From Candidatus Neomicrothrix sp. UBA7884 (GTDB taxonomy: Bacteria > Actinomycetota > Acidimicrobiia > Acidimicrobiales > MedAcidi-G1): a stretch of DNA of 30,685 nucleotides. This document shows positions 7,557 to 15,371 of this stretch, piece after piece. The notes under the pieces are model-generated. The model was not told the origin of the DNA. It did not search any database and saw only the letters and a list, made by a program, of their open reading frames with translations. Location of the stretch: positions 1 through 30,685 of the forward strand of contig DLRQ01000069.1 in NCBI GenBank assembly GCA_002501135.1, read 5' to 3'. The translations under genes were made by a program, and so were the position numbers. Every line of letters starts with the position of its first letter. The stretch's first letter is position 1.

Positions 7557-8831
7557 TCATGCGAGGTCGGTTGCCACCTCCACAGCCGCCTCAGCGGCGA
7601 TGGAGATCGTCTCGTCGACCACGGCATCAGTGTGGGCGAGGCTCGGGAACAGGGCCTCGTAGGCGCCCGGCGCCCACGCCACCCCTCTGTCCAGAAGGGC
7701 ATGGAAGACCTTGGGGTAGACGCCGTTGTCGGCCAGGCGGGATGCCTCGTCGAAGTCGGTGGGCTCCACACCGCCGAAGAACACGCCCAGCAGCGAGCCG
7801 ATGCGTGGCATGACGCAGGCCAGCCCAGCATCGGTGAACGCCGCAGCGAGACCATCGGTGAGCCTCTGGGAGGTGCCGGTAAGACGGTCGTATGCGCCCT
7901 GGTCGAGCAGGTCGAGGGTGGCACGGCCGGCTGCCATGGCAAGGGGATTGCCGGAGAGGGTTCCCGCCTGATAGACGCCGCCCAGGGGTGCAAGGTTCGA
8001 CATGAGGTCGGTAGAGCCACCGAAGGCCCCAACAGGCAGACCACCCCCGATGACCTTGCCGAAACACCAGAGGTCGGGGGTGACACCCAGGTACTCGGCG
8101 GCACCACCGGAAGCAAGCCTGAAACCGGTGATCACCTCGTCGAAGATGAGCAGGACACCCGCTTCGTCGCACGCTGAACGGAGCCCCTCGAGGAAGCCAG
8201 GGGCCGGTGCGACGAGTCCCATGTTTGCCGCCACAGGCTCGACAATGACTGCTGCCACGGTGTCGTCCAGATCGGGAACGACGTTGTAGGGGGCGACCAC
8301 CGTGTCGGCCACCGCTCCGGCGGTCACGCCGTCGCACCCAGTGAGACCCTGATTCGCCACACCGCTTCCTCCAGCCGCAAGCAGGGCGTCGGAGTGGCCG
8401 TGGTAGCAGCCGGCGAACTTTGCGATCCGGGATCGGCCCGTGGCTCCACGCGCCAGCCTGATGGCCGACATGGTGGCCTCGGTGCCGCTAGACACAAACC
8501 GAACTGACTCCAGCCCGGCGATGCGGTCAACGACCATCTCGGCCAGGACGACCTCGGCCTCGGTCGGTGCGCCGAAGCTGGTTCCATCGCCTGCCGCAAC
8601 GGCCACTGCCTCGACAACAGCCGGGTGGGCGTGGCCCAGGATGCCCGGACCATATGACTGCACGTAGTCGATGTAGCGGCGGCCCTCCGAGTCCCAGACG
8701 TAGGGCCCTTCGCCCCGCTCCACGAAGTAAGGGGTTCCACCGACCGAGCCGAATGCCCGAACGGGCGAGTTGACCCCGCCCGGAATAACCCGCTGTGCGC
8801 GTCGGAAGAGCGCTTCGTTCGAACCGGTCAT
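7557..8831 (-). CDS. hemL: Glutamate-1-semialdehyde 2,1-aminomutase
   Basis: This PLP enzyme of the C5 haem pathway converts glutamate-1-semialdehyde to 5-aminolevulinate. Its 424 residues match the family length. SSGTEATMSAIRLAR binds the cofactor phosphate, GCYHGHSD and DEVITGFR are conserved, and K259 in CFGKVIGGGLPVGAFGG is the Schiff-base lysine. ATG 8831 overlaps the hemB stop as ATGA, indicating coupled translation. It is the last gene of the rex-hem operon. HemA makes its unstable substrate, so encoding both in one operon is functionally sensible. Confidence 0.97.
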   Translation of the reverse strand: MTGSNEALFRRAQRVIPGGVNSPVRAFGSVGGTPYFVERGEGPYVWDSEGRRYIDYVQSYGPGILGHAHPAVVEAVAVAAGDGTSFGAPTEAEVVLAEMVVDRIAGLESVRFVSSGTEATMSAIRLARGATGRSRIAKFAGCYHGHSDALLAAGGSGVANQGLTGCDGVTAGAVADTVVAPYNVVPDLDDTVAAVIVEPVAANMGLVAPAPGFLEGLRSACDEAGVLLIFDEVITGFRLASGGAAEYLGVTPDLWCFGKVIGGGLPVGAFGGSTDLMSNLAPLGGVYQAGTLSGNPLAMAAGRATLDLLDQGAYDRLTGTSQRLTDGLAAAFTDAGLACVMPRIGSLLGVFFGGVEPTDFDEASRLADNGVYPKVFHALLDRGVAWAPGAYEALFPSLAHTDAVVDETISIAAEAAVEVATDLA

Positions 8832-9811
8832 GACCCGATCAGCTGTGCTGCCCTACGTGCCAGGTAGGTGAGGATGAAATCGGCGCCAGCCCGCTTGATG
8901 GCCAACAGGTGCTCCATTGCGACGGCGTCGCCGTCGATCCAGCCGTTGGCTGCAGCCGCCTCGACCATCGCGTACTCGCCGCTGACGTGATAGGCGGCGA
9001 GGGGTACGTCCACCTCATCTCTCACCCGGGCGACAACGTCCAGATATGCCAGCGCCGGCTTGACCATGACCATGTCGGCCCCCTCGGCCAGATCGGCACG
9101 TATCTCTGACAGGGCTTCGCGGGCATTGGGTGGATCCTGTTGGTACCCGCGCCTGTCTCCGCCGTCGGCTATCTCGACGTCAACTGCATCGCGGAACGGT
9201 CCGTACAGGGCAGAGGCGTACTTGGCCGCATAGGCCAGTATCGACACCTGGTCATGGCCAGCGGAGTCGAGTGCGGAGCGGATGGCCGCCACCTGGCCGT
9301 CCATCATCCCTGAGGGTGCACACACGTCGGCACCGGCGTCGGCCTGGGCAACGGCGACCTGCTGGTAGAGCTCCAAGGTCGCATCGTTGTCGACGGTGCC
9401 GTCATCTGCGATGACACCGCAGTGGCCGTGGTCGGTGTACTCGTCGACGCACAGGTCGGCCAGGAGCACCATGTCGTCGCCAACGTCGTCGCGGAGATCG
9501 CGTAGTGCGATCTGGACGACACCGTCGGGGCTCCATGCCTCTGACCCGACCGGGTCCTTGCTCAATGGAATTCCAAACAGGATCACGGCGGGGATCCCCA
9601 TGTCTCTCAGTTCGGCCACCTCGTCGCGGAGGCTTGAGCGGGAGTGCTGCACGACCCCGGGAAGGGATGAGATGGGCGCAGGGTCGGCTATGCCCTCCCG
9701 AACGAACAGCGGTGCCACCAGATCATCTACCGACAGGCGGGTCTCGGCGACCAGCCTCCTCATGGCGGCGGTACGCCGAAGGCGACGGGGCCTCTGTTCG
9801 GGAAAGCTCAC
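8828..9811 (-). CDS. hemB: Delta-aminolevulinic acid dehydratase (porphobilinogen synthase)
   Basis: It condenses two 5-aminolevulinates to porphobilinogen. The protein has 327 residues. Both active-site lysines are present: K197 in YAAKYASALYGPFRDA and K251 in MVMVKPALAYLD. The metal segment reads DLCVDEYTDHGHCG. It keeps two of the three zinc cysteines (C121, C131) but has D123 where zinc enzymes have the middle cysteine, so it is a hybrid of the zinc (DxCxC) and magnesium (DxALD) types. The GTG start at 9811 lies 23 bases after hemD. The end overlaps hemL by four bases. Confidence 0.96.
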   Translation of the reverse strand: MSFPEQRPRRLRRTAAMRRLVAETRLSVDDLVAPLFVREGIADPAPISSLPGVVQHSRSSLRDEVAELRDMGIPAVILFGIPLSKDPVGSEAWSPDGVVQIALRDLRDDVGDDMVLLADLCVDEYTDHGHCGVIADDGTVDNDATLELYQQVAVAQADAGADVCAPSGMMDGQVAAIRSALDSAGHDQVSILAYAAKYASALYGPFRDAVDVEIADGGDRRGYQQDPPNAREALSEIRADLAEGADMVMVKPALAYLDVVARVRDEVDVPLAAYHVSGEYAMVEAAAANGWIDGDAVAMEHLLAIKRAGADFILTYLARRAAQLIGS

Positions 9812-9834
9812 CCTAGAAGCCTACGAAGGTCTGC

Positions 9835-10584
9835 TCAGGACCCGGCCAGCGTGCACGCGGCATCGACCAGCCCTGCAAGTGAGCAGGGGTCCGCCTCGGT
9901 GACCCGGAAACCCATTTCCCGGGCGGCGGCGGCGCTGATCGGGCCGATACACACGGCAGCGGGCGGTACCGGTCCGCCCACAATGTCGACGTAGCGACGC
10001 ACGGTCGACTCCGAGGTGAACGTGACGGCATCTGCACCACGGGCCCGTGCCACCAGGTCAGGGTCGGCGTGGGTTGCCACGTTGCGATAGGCGACCACAA
10101 CGTCGACCTCCCAGCCGGCGGCCCGCAGCCCATCGGGCAGGACGGACCTCGCGACCTCGGCCCTGGCCACCATCACACGACCTCCCGGAGGAGGTGCTGG
10201 AAATGCATCGACGAGGGCCTCGGCGACCGCCCGGTCGGGAACAAGCTCGACGGCCAGACCGGCCTCGAGGAGCGGTGCCGCCGTTCTGGGCCCGATTGCC
10301 GCAAACCGCGGGCACTCAATTCCTTCAGTGGTCGGGTTCCGGGACAAGATCACCTCGACGAGCCGGTGCGAGCCGTTGGGCGAGGTCACCACTACCCAGT
10401 CATAGGTGCTGAGACCCCTCACCGCCGCCTCAAGTGCTGCTCCCCCGTCCACCGGATCGGTAATGGCGATCACGGGCAACTCAACGACAGTGGCACCCAG
10501 GTCGGCCAGCGCCGCCGTGAGGGTGGCGGCCTGGTCGGTCGCCCTCGTGACTACGAACGTGGTACCTGACAATGGCCCGTTCAC
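9835..10584 (-). CDS. hemD: Uroporphyrinogen-III synthase
   Basis: HemD closes and inverts ring D of hydroxymethylbilane to give uroporphyrinogen III. The family is poorly conserved. The assignment rests on length (249 residues), the two-lobed alternation of beta strands with segments such as VVVTSPNGSHRLVE, FAAIGPRTAAPLLEAG and VTFTSESTVRRYV, and position directly after hemC. The start is GTG 10584, sharing GTGA with the hemC stop, so the two are translationally coupled, as expected for an enzyme that must catch an unstable product. It is not fused to a methyltransferase, unlike some actinobacterial homologues. Confidence 0.92.
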   Translation of the reverse strand: MNGPLSGTTFVVTRATDQAATLTAALADLGATVVELPVIAITDPVDGGAALEAAVRGLSTYDWVVVTSPNGSHRLVEVILSRNPTTEGIECPRFAAIGPRTAAPLLEAGLAVELVPDRAVAEALVDAFPAPPPGGRVMVARAEVARSVLPDGLRAAGWEVDVVVAYRNVATHADPDLVARARGADAVTFTSESTVRRYVDIVGGPVPPAAVCIGPISAAAAREMGFRVTEADPCSLAGLVDAACTLAGS

Positions 10585-11486
10585 GACCGTGCCATCAACT
10601 CAGCGCCGCCGCGCTCGTCAAGCAGGTGTCTGGCTATTGCATGGCCTGTAGCCGCACCGTCGGTGCCGGTGCGTTCCTCCCTTACGAGGACTGCTCCGTC
10701 GGGCGATGCGATCGCGCCGGTCACCGTGAGGGCCGATCCGAGGGGATCGTCGACAGCCGGGCGAGCGTGCGCCGCTATAGGAAGGTCACAACCTGTGCCC
10801 AGTTCCACAAGGAATGCCCTTTCGGCGTCAACGGCTCGCCGGGCGGCCGGGTCGTCCATGCCTTCAACTGCCTCGAGCAGCTCGTAGTCGGCCCGGCATT
10901 CGACCGCCAGTGCTCCCTGGCCAACCTGGGGAAGGAGAATCGCCGGGTCCACGGGGTCCACGACCTCTGGGCACAGACCCAGGCGGTCAAGGGCAGCCTT
11001 GGCCATGACGACGGCATCGACCTCCCGGGCCTTCTCAAGGCGGGTTTCGATATTTCCCCGTAGGCCCGTGAACCGCAGGTCGGGTCGGTGGTTGGTGAGG
11101 TGGGCCCGACGGCGAATGGACCCCGTGCCAACCGTTGCACCCTCGGGGAGGTCGGTCAGACGACAGCCCACCAAAACGTCCCGCGGGTCTCCACGCTCGG
11201 GCACCGCTGCAAGCGTCAGCCCGTCCGTCTGCCCGCCGGGCAGGTCCTTTGCAGAGTGGACGGCAAGGTCGGCTCGGCCGTCAAGGACCGCGACCTGAAC
11301 CTCTTTCACGAACACCCCGAGACCACCCATCTGCTCCAGTGGAGTTGTCTGGTCGCGATCTCCGGTGGTCTCCACGATGACGATCTCGACGTCAACACCC
11401 GGAAAGGTCCGGGTCAGCAGTGCGGACACACGGTTGGCCTGCCACAGGGCCAGAGCACTGCCCCGGGTGGCCACCCGGATTCGCAT
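10581..11486 (-). CDS. hemC: Porphobilinogen deaminase (hydroxymethylbilane synthase)
   Basis: HemC polymerises four porphobilinogens into linear hydroxymethylbilane on a dipyrromethane cofactor. The protein has 301 residues. It opens with RVATRGSALALWQAN and contains VHSAKDLPG (substrate-binding Asp) and GTGSIRRRAHL (pyrrole-binding Arg). C233 in GTGCDLPIAAHA is the cofactor-attachment cysteine. ATG 11486 lies 16 bases after the hemA stop, with GAGGCGG as the probable ribosome site. Position and motifs make this assignment secure. Confidence 0.96.
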   Translation of the reverse strand: MRIRVATRGSALALWQANRVSALLTRTFPGVDVEIVIVETTGDRDQTTPLEQMGGLGVFVKEVQVAVLDGRADLAVHSAKDLPGGQTDGLTLAAVPERGDPRDVLVGCRLTDLPEGATVGTGSIRRRAHLTNHRPDLRFTGLRGNIETRLEKAREVDAVVMAKAALDRLGLCPEVVDPVDPAILLPQVGQGALAVECRADYELLEAVEGMDDPAARRAVDAERAFLVELGTGCDLPIAAHARPAVDDPLGSALTVTGAIASPDGAVLVREERTGTDGAATGHAIARHLLDERGGAELMARS

Positions 11487-11502
11487 GGCCGTCCGCCTCG
11501 GC

Positions 11503-12762
11503 CTAGAGATCGAAGAGGTCGCGCATCGCCTCGGCTAGGCGCTCGCCACGTGCCGTACCCGCGGCGTCTTTCATGCGGACCGTTGGCTCGTGCAGCAGCT
11601 TTCCGACTATGCCGACCGCCAGTGCCTCCACGGCGGCCCGCTGGCGGTCGTCCAGTTCGCCGAGCCGGTTGGTCAGCCTCTCCAGTTCGCCGGCACGGAC
11701 CTCGTCAGCCCGACCATGCAACTGGGCTATGAGGGGAGCTACCAGCCGGGCAGTGGACTCGTCGACATACCGGTTCAGCTCAATGTCGACAATGGCCTCA
11801 ACAGCGGTGATTTCACGCCGACGCTCGCTGATTCCGATGTCGGCGAAGGCGCGCAAGTCGTCCATGTCCAGGAGGGTCACGCCATCAAGATCACCGGCAG
11901 CCGGGTCGACGTCGCGGGGAACCGCAATATCGACGATCAGGAGGTCTCTACCGCTTCGGCTGCCGACGATGCCGTCAATGTCACCGTGTTCGAGGATTAC
12001 CGATGACGCTCCGGTCGAGGTGAGGAGCACGTCGACCTCTGCTATGTGTCGTGGTAGTTCGTCGAGCCGCACCGCCGTTCCACCGAGCCTGGTGGCAACC
12101 TCGACGGCCCGCTCCCAGGTGCGATTGGCCACAAGAATCTCGGACACACCACCACCGTGCAGGGCCCTGGCCAGGCCTTCACCCATTTCGCCGGCACCGA
12201 CAACCAGGACCCTCCGACCGGTTAGGCCTCCGAGCCGTTCGCCGGCCATCGCCACAGCTGCCTGGGAGACCGAAGTGATGCTACGGGAGATCGCTGTCTC
12301 GGTCCGGACCCGCTTGCCCACCTCGAGGGCATGCCTGAACATGGGGTTCAGCACAGGGCCTACCGCGCCCTCGTCGGCAGCCACCTCCCACGACGTGCGG
12401 ACCTGACCCAGGATCTCGTGTTCTCCGAGTACGGCCGAGTCCAGCCCGGAAGCGACAGTGAAGAGATGTCGAACGGCGTCGGCGTCGTAGAGACCGGTCA
12501 GATGGTCTGAGAAGTCCTCGGGGGCGACATGTGAGACCCCGGCGAAGAAGTTACGGATGTCCTGGTAGCCGCCGTGGAACTTCTCTGCGAAGGCGTAGAC
12601 CTCGATGCGGTTGCACGTCGAGAGCAGCACCGCCTCGGTGACGTGCTCACGTGAGACCAGATCTGCGAGTGCCTTGGGAAGCAACGAAGACGGAACCGTC
12701 ATCCGCTCGAGCAGGTCGAGTGGAACAGTGCGGTGGTTCAGCCCAACGACCACTACCGACAC
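11503..12762 (-). CDS. hemA: Glutamyl-tRNA reductase
   Basis: HemA is the first committed enzyme of C5 haem synthesis, reducing glutamyl-tRNA with NADPH to glutamate-1-semialdehyde. The 419 residues contain the catalytic cysteine C50 in LSTCNRIEVYA, the signature GEHEILGQVRTS, and a Rossmann motif (VVGAGEMGEGLARAL) near residue 190. A C-terminal dimerisation helix follows. The start is GTG 12762, with CAGGAG nine bases upstream. It follows rex by 113 bases. Rex directly upstream matches the rex-hemACD order of Streptomyces, where Rex regulates haem synthesis. Confidence 0.96.
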   Translation of the reverse strand: MSVVVVGLNHRTVPLDLLERMTVPSSLLPKALADLVSREHVTEAVLLSTCNRIEVYAFAEKFHGGYQDIRNFFAGVSHVAPEDFSDHLTGLYDADAVRHLFTVASGLDSAVLGEHEILGQVRTSWEVAADEGAVGPVLNPMFRHALEVGKRVRTETAISRSITSVSQAAVAMAGERLGGLTGRRVLVVGAGEMGEGLARALHGGGVSEILVANRTWERAVEVATRLGGTAVRLDELPRHIAEVDVLLTSTGASSVILEHGDIDGIVGSRSGRDLLIVDIAVPRDVDPAAGDLDGVTLLDMDDLRAFADIGISERRREITAVEAIVDIELNRYVDESTARLVAPLIAQLHGRADEVRAGELERLTNRLGELDDRQRAAVEALAVGIVGKLLHEPTVRMKDAAGTARGERLAEAMRDLFDL

Positions 12763-12850
12763 GACAAGATGCTCCTGTTTTCTCGACTACCGGTCGAATC
12801 GGGGACGACGGCCTCCAGCATTCCCGAACACACCCCCTGGTGCCAACCCC

Positions 12851-12868
12851 CCGGGGCCATCCCCCCGG
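12851..12868. other. GC-rich inverted repeat between rex and hemA
   Basis: CCGGGG-N6-CCCCGG lies eight bases beyond the rex stop, within the 113-base rex-hemA gap. No T-run follows it on the transcribed strand, so it is not a standard intrinsic terminator. It could be an mRNA stabiliser or attenuator separating rex from the haem genes. No other strong element, such as a -10 or Rex box, is visible in this gap. Confidence 0.25.
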
Positions 12869-12875
12869 ATAACTA

Positions 12876-13601
12876 TCATCCGACAGCCTGCTCGGGAGCC
12901 TCGCTCGAGGTTCGAACGTGCTCGTAATAGCCCAGGATCTGTAGTTCGGTTGCAAGGTCGACCTTGCGCAGTTGAACCCCGGGAGGGACTGAGACCACAG
13001 CCGGTGCGAAGTTGAGTATCGACCGCAGACCGGCCGCCACGAGGCGGTCGACGGCCTCCTGGGCGGCATGGGCCGGTGTGGCGACGATGCCCAGCCGACT
13101 GCCTGTGGCGCGCACCACCCCGTCCATGTGGTCGACATGTGTGATCGACACGCCGGAAATCTCTCGGCCCTCGAGTGAACGGTCGGAGTCGACGACGGCG
13201 ACCACCGGGAATCCACCGGCCATGAAGCCGTCGTACCTGCTGAGGGCCCTACCAAGATTTCCGGCACCGACAATGACCACTGGTGTCAGCGAACCGCCGA
13301 GTGCACCACCTATCTCGGCAAGCAGGCGATCAACGTCGTAGCCGACCCCACGCTTGCCGTGGGCCCCCAGATGGGAGAGGTCCTTGCGCACCTTCGCGGC
13401 GTTCACTCCCGCCAGGTCGGCGAGTTGGCGGGATGAGACGGTGCTGATGCCCTCGTCGGCCATCTCGACCAGGCTCCGCATGTAGACGGGCAGCCGTGCA
13501 AGGGTCGCTTCGGGGATAGGAGAGGAGGATCCCGCGGATTGGACAACGCCCATCTCGGCTATGGGGAGGTCTCGGTCGGGTGTGCTGCCGCCGGCTGTCA
13601 T
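12876..13601 (-). CDS. rex: Redox-sensing transcriptional repressor Rex
   Basis: Rex binds DNA when NADH/NAD+ is low and leaves it when NADH rises, so respiratory genes are derepressed on electron-acceptor limitation. The 241 residues comprise a winged-helix DNA-binding part (about 30-90, with SSRQLADLAGVNAAKVRKDL as the recognition region) and a Rossmann NAD(H) domain beginning VVIVGAGNLGRAL near 109. It has a 28-residue low-complexity N-terminus. ATG 13601 follows a TAGCGT hexamer after six bases and has no Shine-Dalgarno, so the transcript is probably leaderless. It heads the haem operon and probably represses itself through the site at 13619-13636. Confidence 0.96.
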   Translation of the reverse strand: MTAGGSTPDRDLPIAEMGVVQSAGSSSPIPEATLARLPVYMRSLVEMADEGISTVSSRQLADLAGVNAAKVRKDLSHLGAHGKRGVGYDVDRLLAEIGGALGGSLTPVVIVGAGNLGRALSRYDGFMAGGFPVVAVVDSDRSLEGREISGVSITHVDHMDGVVRATGSRLGIVATPAHAAQEAVDRLVAAGLRSILNFAPAVVSVPPGVQLRKVDLATELQILGYYEHVRTSSEAPEQAVG

Positions 13602-13607
13602 AGTCCA

Positions 13608-13613
13608 ACGCTA
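13608..13613 (-). promoter_or_regulatory. -10 element of a leaderless rex promoter
   Basis: TAGCGT on the minus strand ends six bases before the rex ATG, so transcription should start at or beside the start codon. No convincing -35 is seen; that region is occupied by the candidate Rex operator. Confidence 0.5.
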
Positions 13614-13618
13614 TGCGC

Positions 13619-13636
13619 TTGTGCGCTCGATCACAG
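13619..13636 (+). promoter_or_regulatory. rex box: Candidate Rex operator in the rex promoter
   Basis: TTGTGCGCTCGATCACAG matches 10 of 14 fixed positions of TTGTGAANNNNTTCACAA and keeps the outer TGTG/CACA arms at the correct spacing. It sits at about -18 to -35 of the leaderless rex promoter, suitable for autorepression. It also lies about 66 bases before the -10 of the divergent membrane-protein gene. It begins TTGTGC, like the candidate site before the cytochrome b operon. Confidence 0.45.
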
Positions 13637-13701
13637 GTCACCTCCTGGCGGGTCTGGCCCATGCCCACCGGTGCGGGATGGCGGATTGCCACGAAGGGCC
13701 G

Positions 13702-13707
13702 TACCGT
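13702..13707 (+). promoter_or_regulatory. -10 element of a leaderless promoter
   Basis: TACCGT lies eight bases before GTG 13716. The gene has no Shine-Dalgarno, so a leaderless transcript is likely. Confidence 0.45.
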
Positions 13708-13715
13708 GCGCCTGT

Positions 13716-14411
13716 GTGAGCACCCAGATCGCCCTCGCCTCCGCAGCCACGCTCATCTCGCTGGGCTTCACAGCCACTGTTCTGGAACGCTGGCTGGACA
13801 GGCACAGGCCCCAGGACATGGCATGGACCGTGGCACTCATGTTGTTCAGTCTGGGTGCCGGCTCGATGTGGCTGGGTGCATCCGTGGGCTGGTCTGCAGG
13901 GCCGTTCCGGGCCTTCTACATATTCGGAGCCGTCCTGAACGTTCCGATCCTGGCGTTAGGAACCATCTACCTGATGATGCCGCGGCCCAGGGCTGACCGG
14001 ATTACCCTTGTCACGGTCGTGGCCTGTGCCTTCGGCGCCGGGATCGTGTTGATGGCACCCACCACGGGCACATTCATCGCCGACGAGCTGCCACAGGGCA
14101 GCGAGGTGTTCGGAGCCGGACCGAGAATCGCAGCAGCCCTGGCGTCGTCGCTCGGAGCGCTGGTCGTGGTCGGGGGTTCGGTCTGGTCGGCGACTCGCCT
14201 CTTCCGTACCGGAGGGGCATCTGCCGTCAGAGGCGGCACGGGGAATGTGTTGATCGCTCTGGGTGCCGTAACGCTTAGCCTCGGTGGGCTCCTCAACTCG
14301 GTGGTCGACGAGATGACCGGCTTCTCTATTTCGATGGTGATCGGGATTGCCCTCATCTTCGCCGGGGCCCTCACTGCGACAAGCACCGGCAATGTACCGG
14401 CGGACAGCTAG
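13716..14411 (+). CDS. Seven-helix integral membrane protein, function unknown
   Basis: This 231-residue protein is almost wholly hydrophobic, with about seven helices separated by short loops (near residues 4-22, 34-56, 62-87, 93-113, 132-158, 172-190 and 200-218). I see no catalytic or cofactor motif. The in-frame reading extends upstream to 13539, but that part lies antisense to rex and has unlikely composition. GTG 13716, eight bases after TACCGT, is the sensible start. It is divergent from rex and shares the region with the candidate Rex operator, so redox control is possible. Its TAG overlaps the stop of the opposing 29-residue ORF within one CTAG. Confidence 0.75.
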   Translation: MSTQIALASAATLISLGFTATVLERWLDRHRPQDMAWTVALMLFSLGAGSMWLGASVGWSAGPFRAFYIFGAVLNVPILALGTIYLMMPRPRADRITLVTVVACAFGAGIVLMAPTTGTFIADELPQGSEVFGAGPRIAAALASSLGALVVVGGSVWSATRLFRTGGASAVRGGTGNVLIALGAVTLSLGGLLNSVVDEMTGFSISMVIGIALIFAGALTATSTGNVPADS

Positions 14412-14497
14412 TCGAGCAGCAGTACAAACTGGACGACTGCGGCGCCCAGGATGGCGACCAGCAGGATTGCCGTGACAATCGTCGTTCCGAACCGCAT
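14408..14497 (-). CDS. 29-residue single-helix membrane peptide
   Basis: The peptide starts MRFGTTIVTAILLVAILG and is essentially one transmembrane helix ending LLLD. Its ATG shares a base with the stop of the SAM hydrolase gene (TGATG), a classic reinitiation arrangement. About 23 of 29 codons end in G or C, in line with its neighbours. It ends in the CTAG that also ends the opposing gene. I do not recognise it. The evidence is overlap geometry, codon use and the clean hydrophobic helix, so chance is not excluded. Confidence 0.5.
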   Translation of the reverse strand: MRFGTTIVTAILLVAILGAAVVQFVLLLD

Positions 14498-15369
14498 CAG
14501 ACGGGTTCGCTCCTTCCGAGCTCGACCCTGGTGACAGAACCCGAACCGCCACCGGTCGGCGCCAGCACGAGGGAATCACCGGCCGATACGCCCAGGTCAG
14601 CCGCGGCAGACGCCCGGTCGACGACGAGGGTCGCCAACCCGTAGGAATCCACCAGCAACCCGAGGCCTCCAGCGGGCACCTCGTCGAAGGCGACAACCCT
14701 CACGACCGGCCTTGCCGTGCCGGCGCTTCGTACCTGGCACCGGCCACCTATCTGGCCGACAACGTCGCCGAGTTCGTCGGGGCCCACGTTCAGTTGGACA
14801 TTGCCGAACCGGTCCACCCAGAGAACCTCTGCGTGCAGGCCGTCGTCCTCGGCTGCAGCGACCGGCATAACCCCCGGGAGAAGTGTCGACGGGTCCACCT
14901 CGTCGCCGAACTCGCCAAGGTCGACGCCGTTGGCCAGGTGTGCTGCGACCGGTGCGAACAGGTCACGACCGGCAAAGGTGGGGCCGGGAGCGGGCAGGTG
15001 GTAGTCGGTGCTGGTCAGCGAAACCGCCTTCGAGGCACCGCCGACGAGAGCCACAGCTGGTGCCAGGAGACCGTTGTCGGGTCCGACCAGCACGGACTCG
15101 CCGTCACCAATTTCGACGGCAACGGCACGCCGGGAGGTTGCCACGCCCGGGTCGACGACGGCGAGGACGACCCCCGGACACAGGTACTGGGCGCTTCGGG
15201 CCAGCGTGAGACCACCAGCGCGGACGTCGTGTGCGGGGATGCCGTGTGTGACGTCGATGATTGTCACAAGAGGCGCGATACTCCGGACCACGGAGTGGAC
15301 CACGCCGACGAACTCGTCGTCGGTTCCGTAGTCGGAAAGAAACGAGAGGGTGTCGTAGCGCCGACCCAC
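14497..15369 (-). CDS. SAM hydrolase / SAM-dependent halogenase family protein (DUF62)
   Basis: This 290-residue protein belongs to the fluorinase/chlorinase superfamily, whose common members hydrolyse S-adenosylmethionine to adenosine and methionine. It has the N-terminal SDYGTDDEFVG (substrate Asp), VDPGVATSRRAVAVE and LVGPDNGLLAPA, in the family order. The C-terminal domain includes DRFGNVQLNV. Lacking any halogenation context, hydrolysis is more likely than halogenation. GTG 15369 begins two bases after the proC stop, so the genes are coupled. It is followed without a gap by the 29-residue membrane peptide. Confidence 0.88.
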   Translation of the reverse strand: MGRRYDTLSFLSDYGTDDEFVGVVHSVVRSIAPLVTIIDVTHGIPAHDVRAGGLTLARSAQYLCPGVVLAVVDPGVATSRRAVAVEIGDGESVLVGPDNGLLAPAVALVGGASKAVSLTSTDYHLPAPGPTFAGRDLFAPVAAHLANGVDLGEFGDEVDPSTLLPGVMPVAAAEDDGLHAEVLWVDRFGNVQLNVGPDELGDVVGQIGGRCQVRSAGTARPVVRVVAFDEVPAGGLGLLVDSYGLATLVVDRASAAADLGVSAGDSLVLAPTGGGSGSVTRVELGRSEPV

Positions 15370-15371
15370 CC

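Noticed and set aside
12851..12868. Intrinsic terminator after rex
   Set aside because: The hairpin is present but no T-run follows, and hemA is expected to be co-transcribed, so I list it only as an inverted repeat.
13539..13715. Upstream extension of the seven-helix protein
   Set aside because: It is antisense to rex, rich in Cys and Pro, and precedes a better start at 13716.
14497..15369. Reading the SAM-hydrolase-family gene as a halogenase
   Set aside because: Hydrolases dominate this family and there is no halogenated-product gene nearby; nothing in the motifs singles out halide binding.
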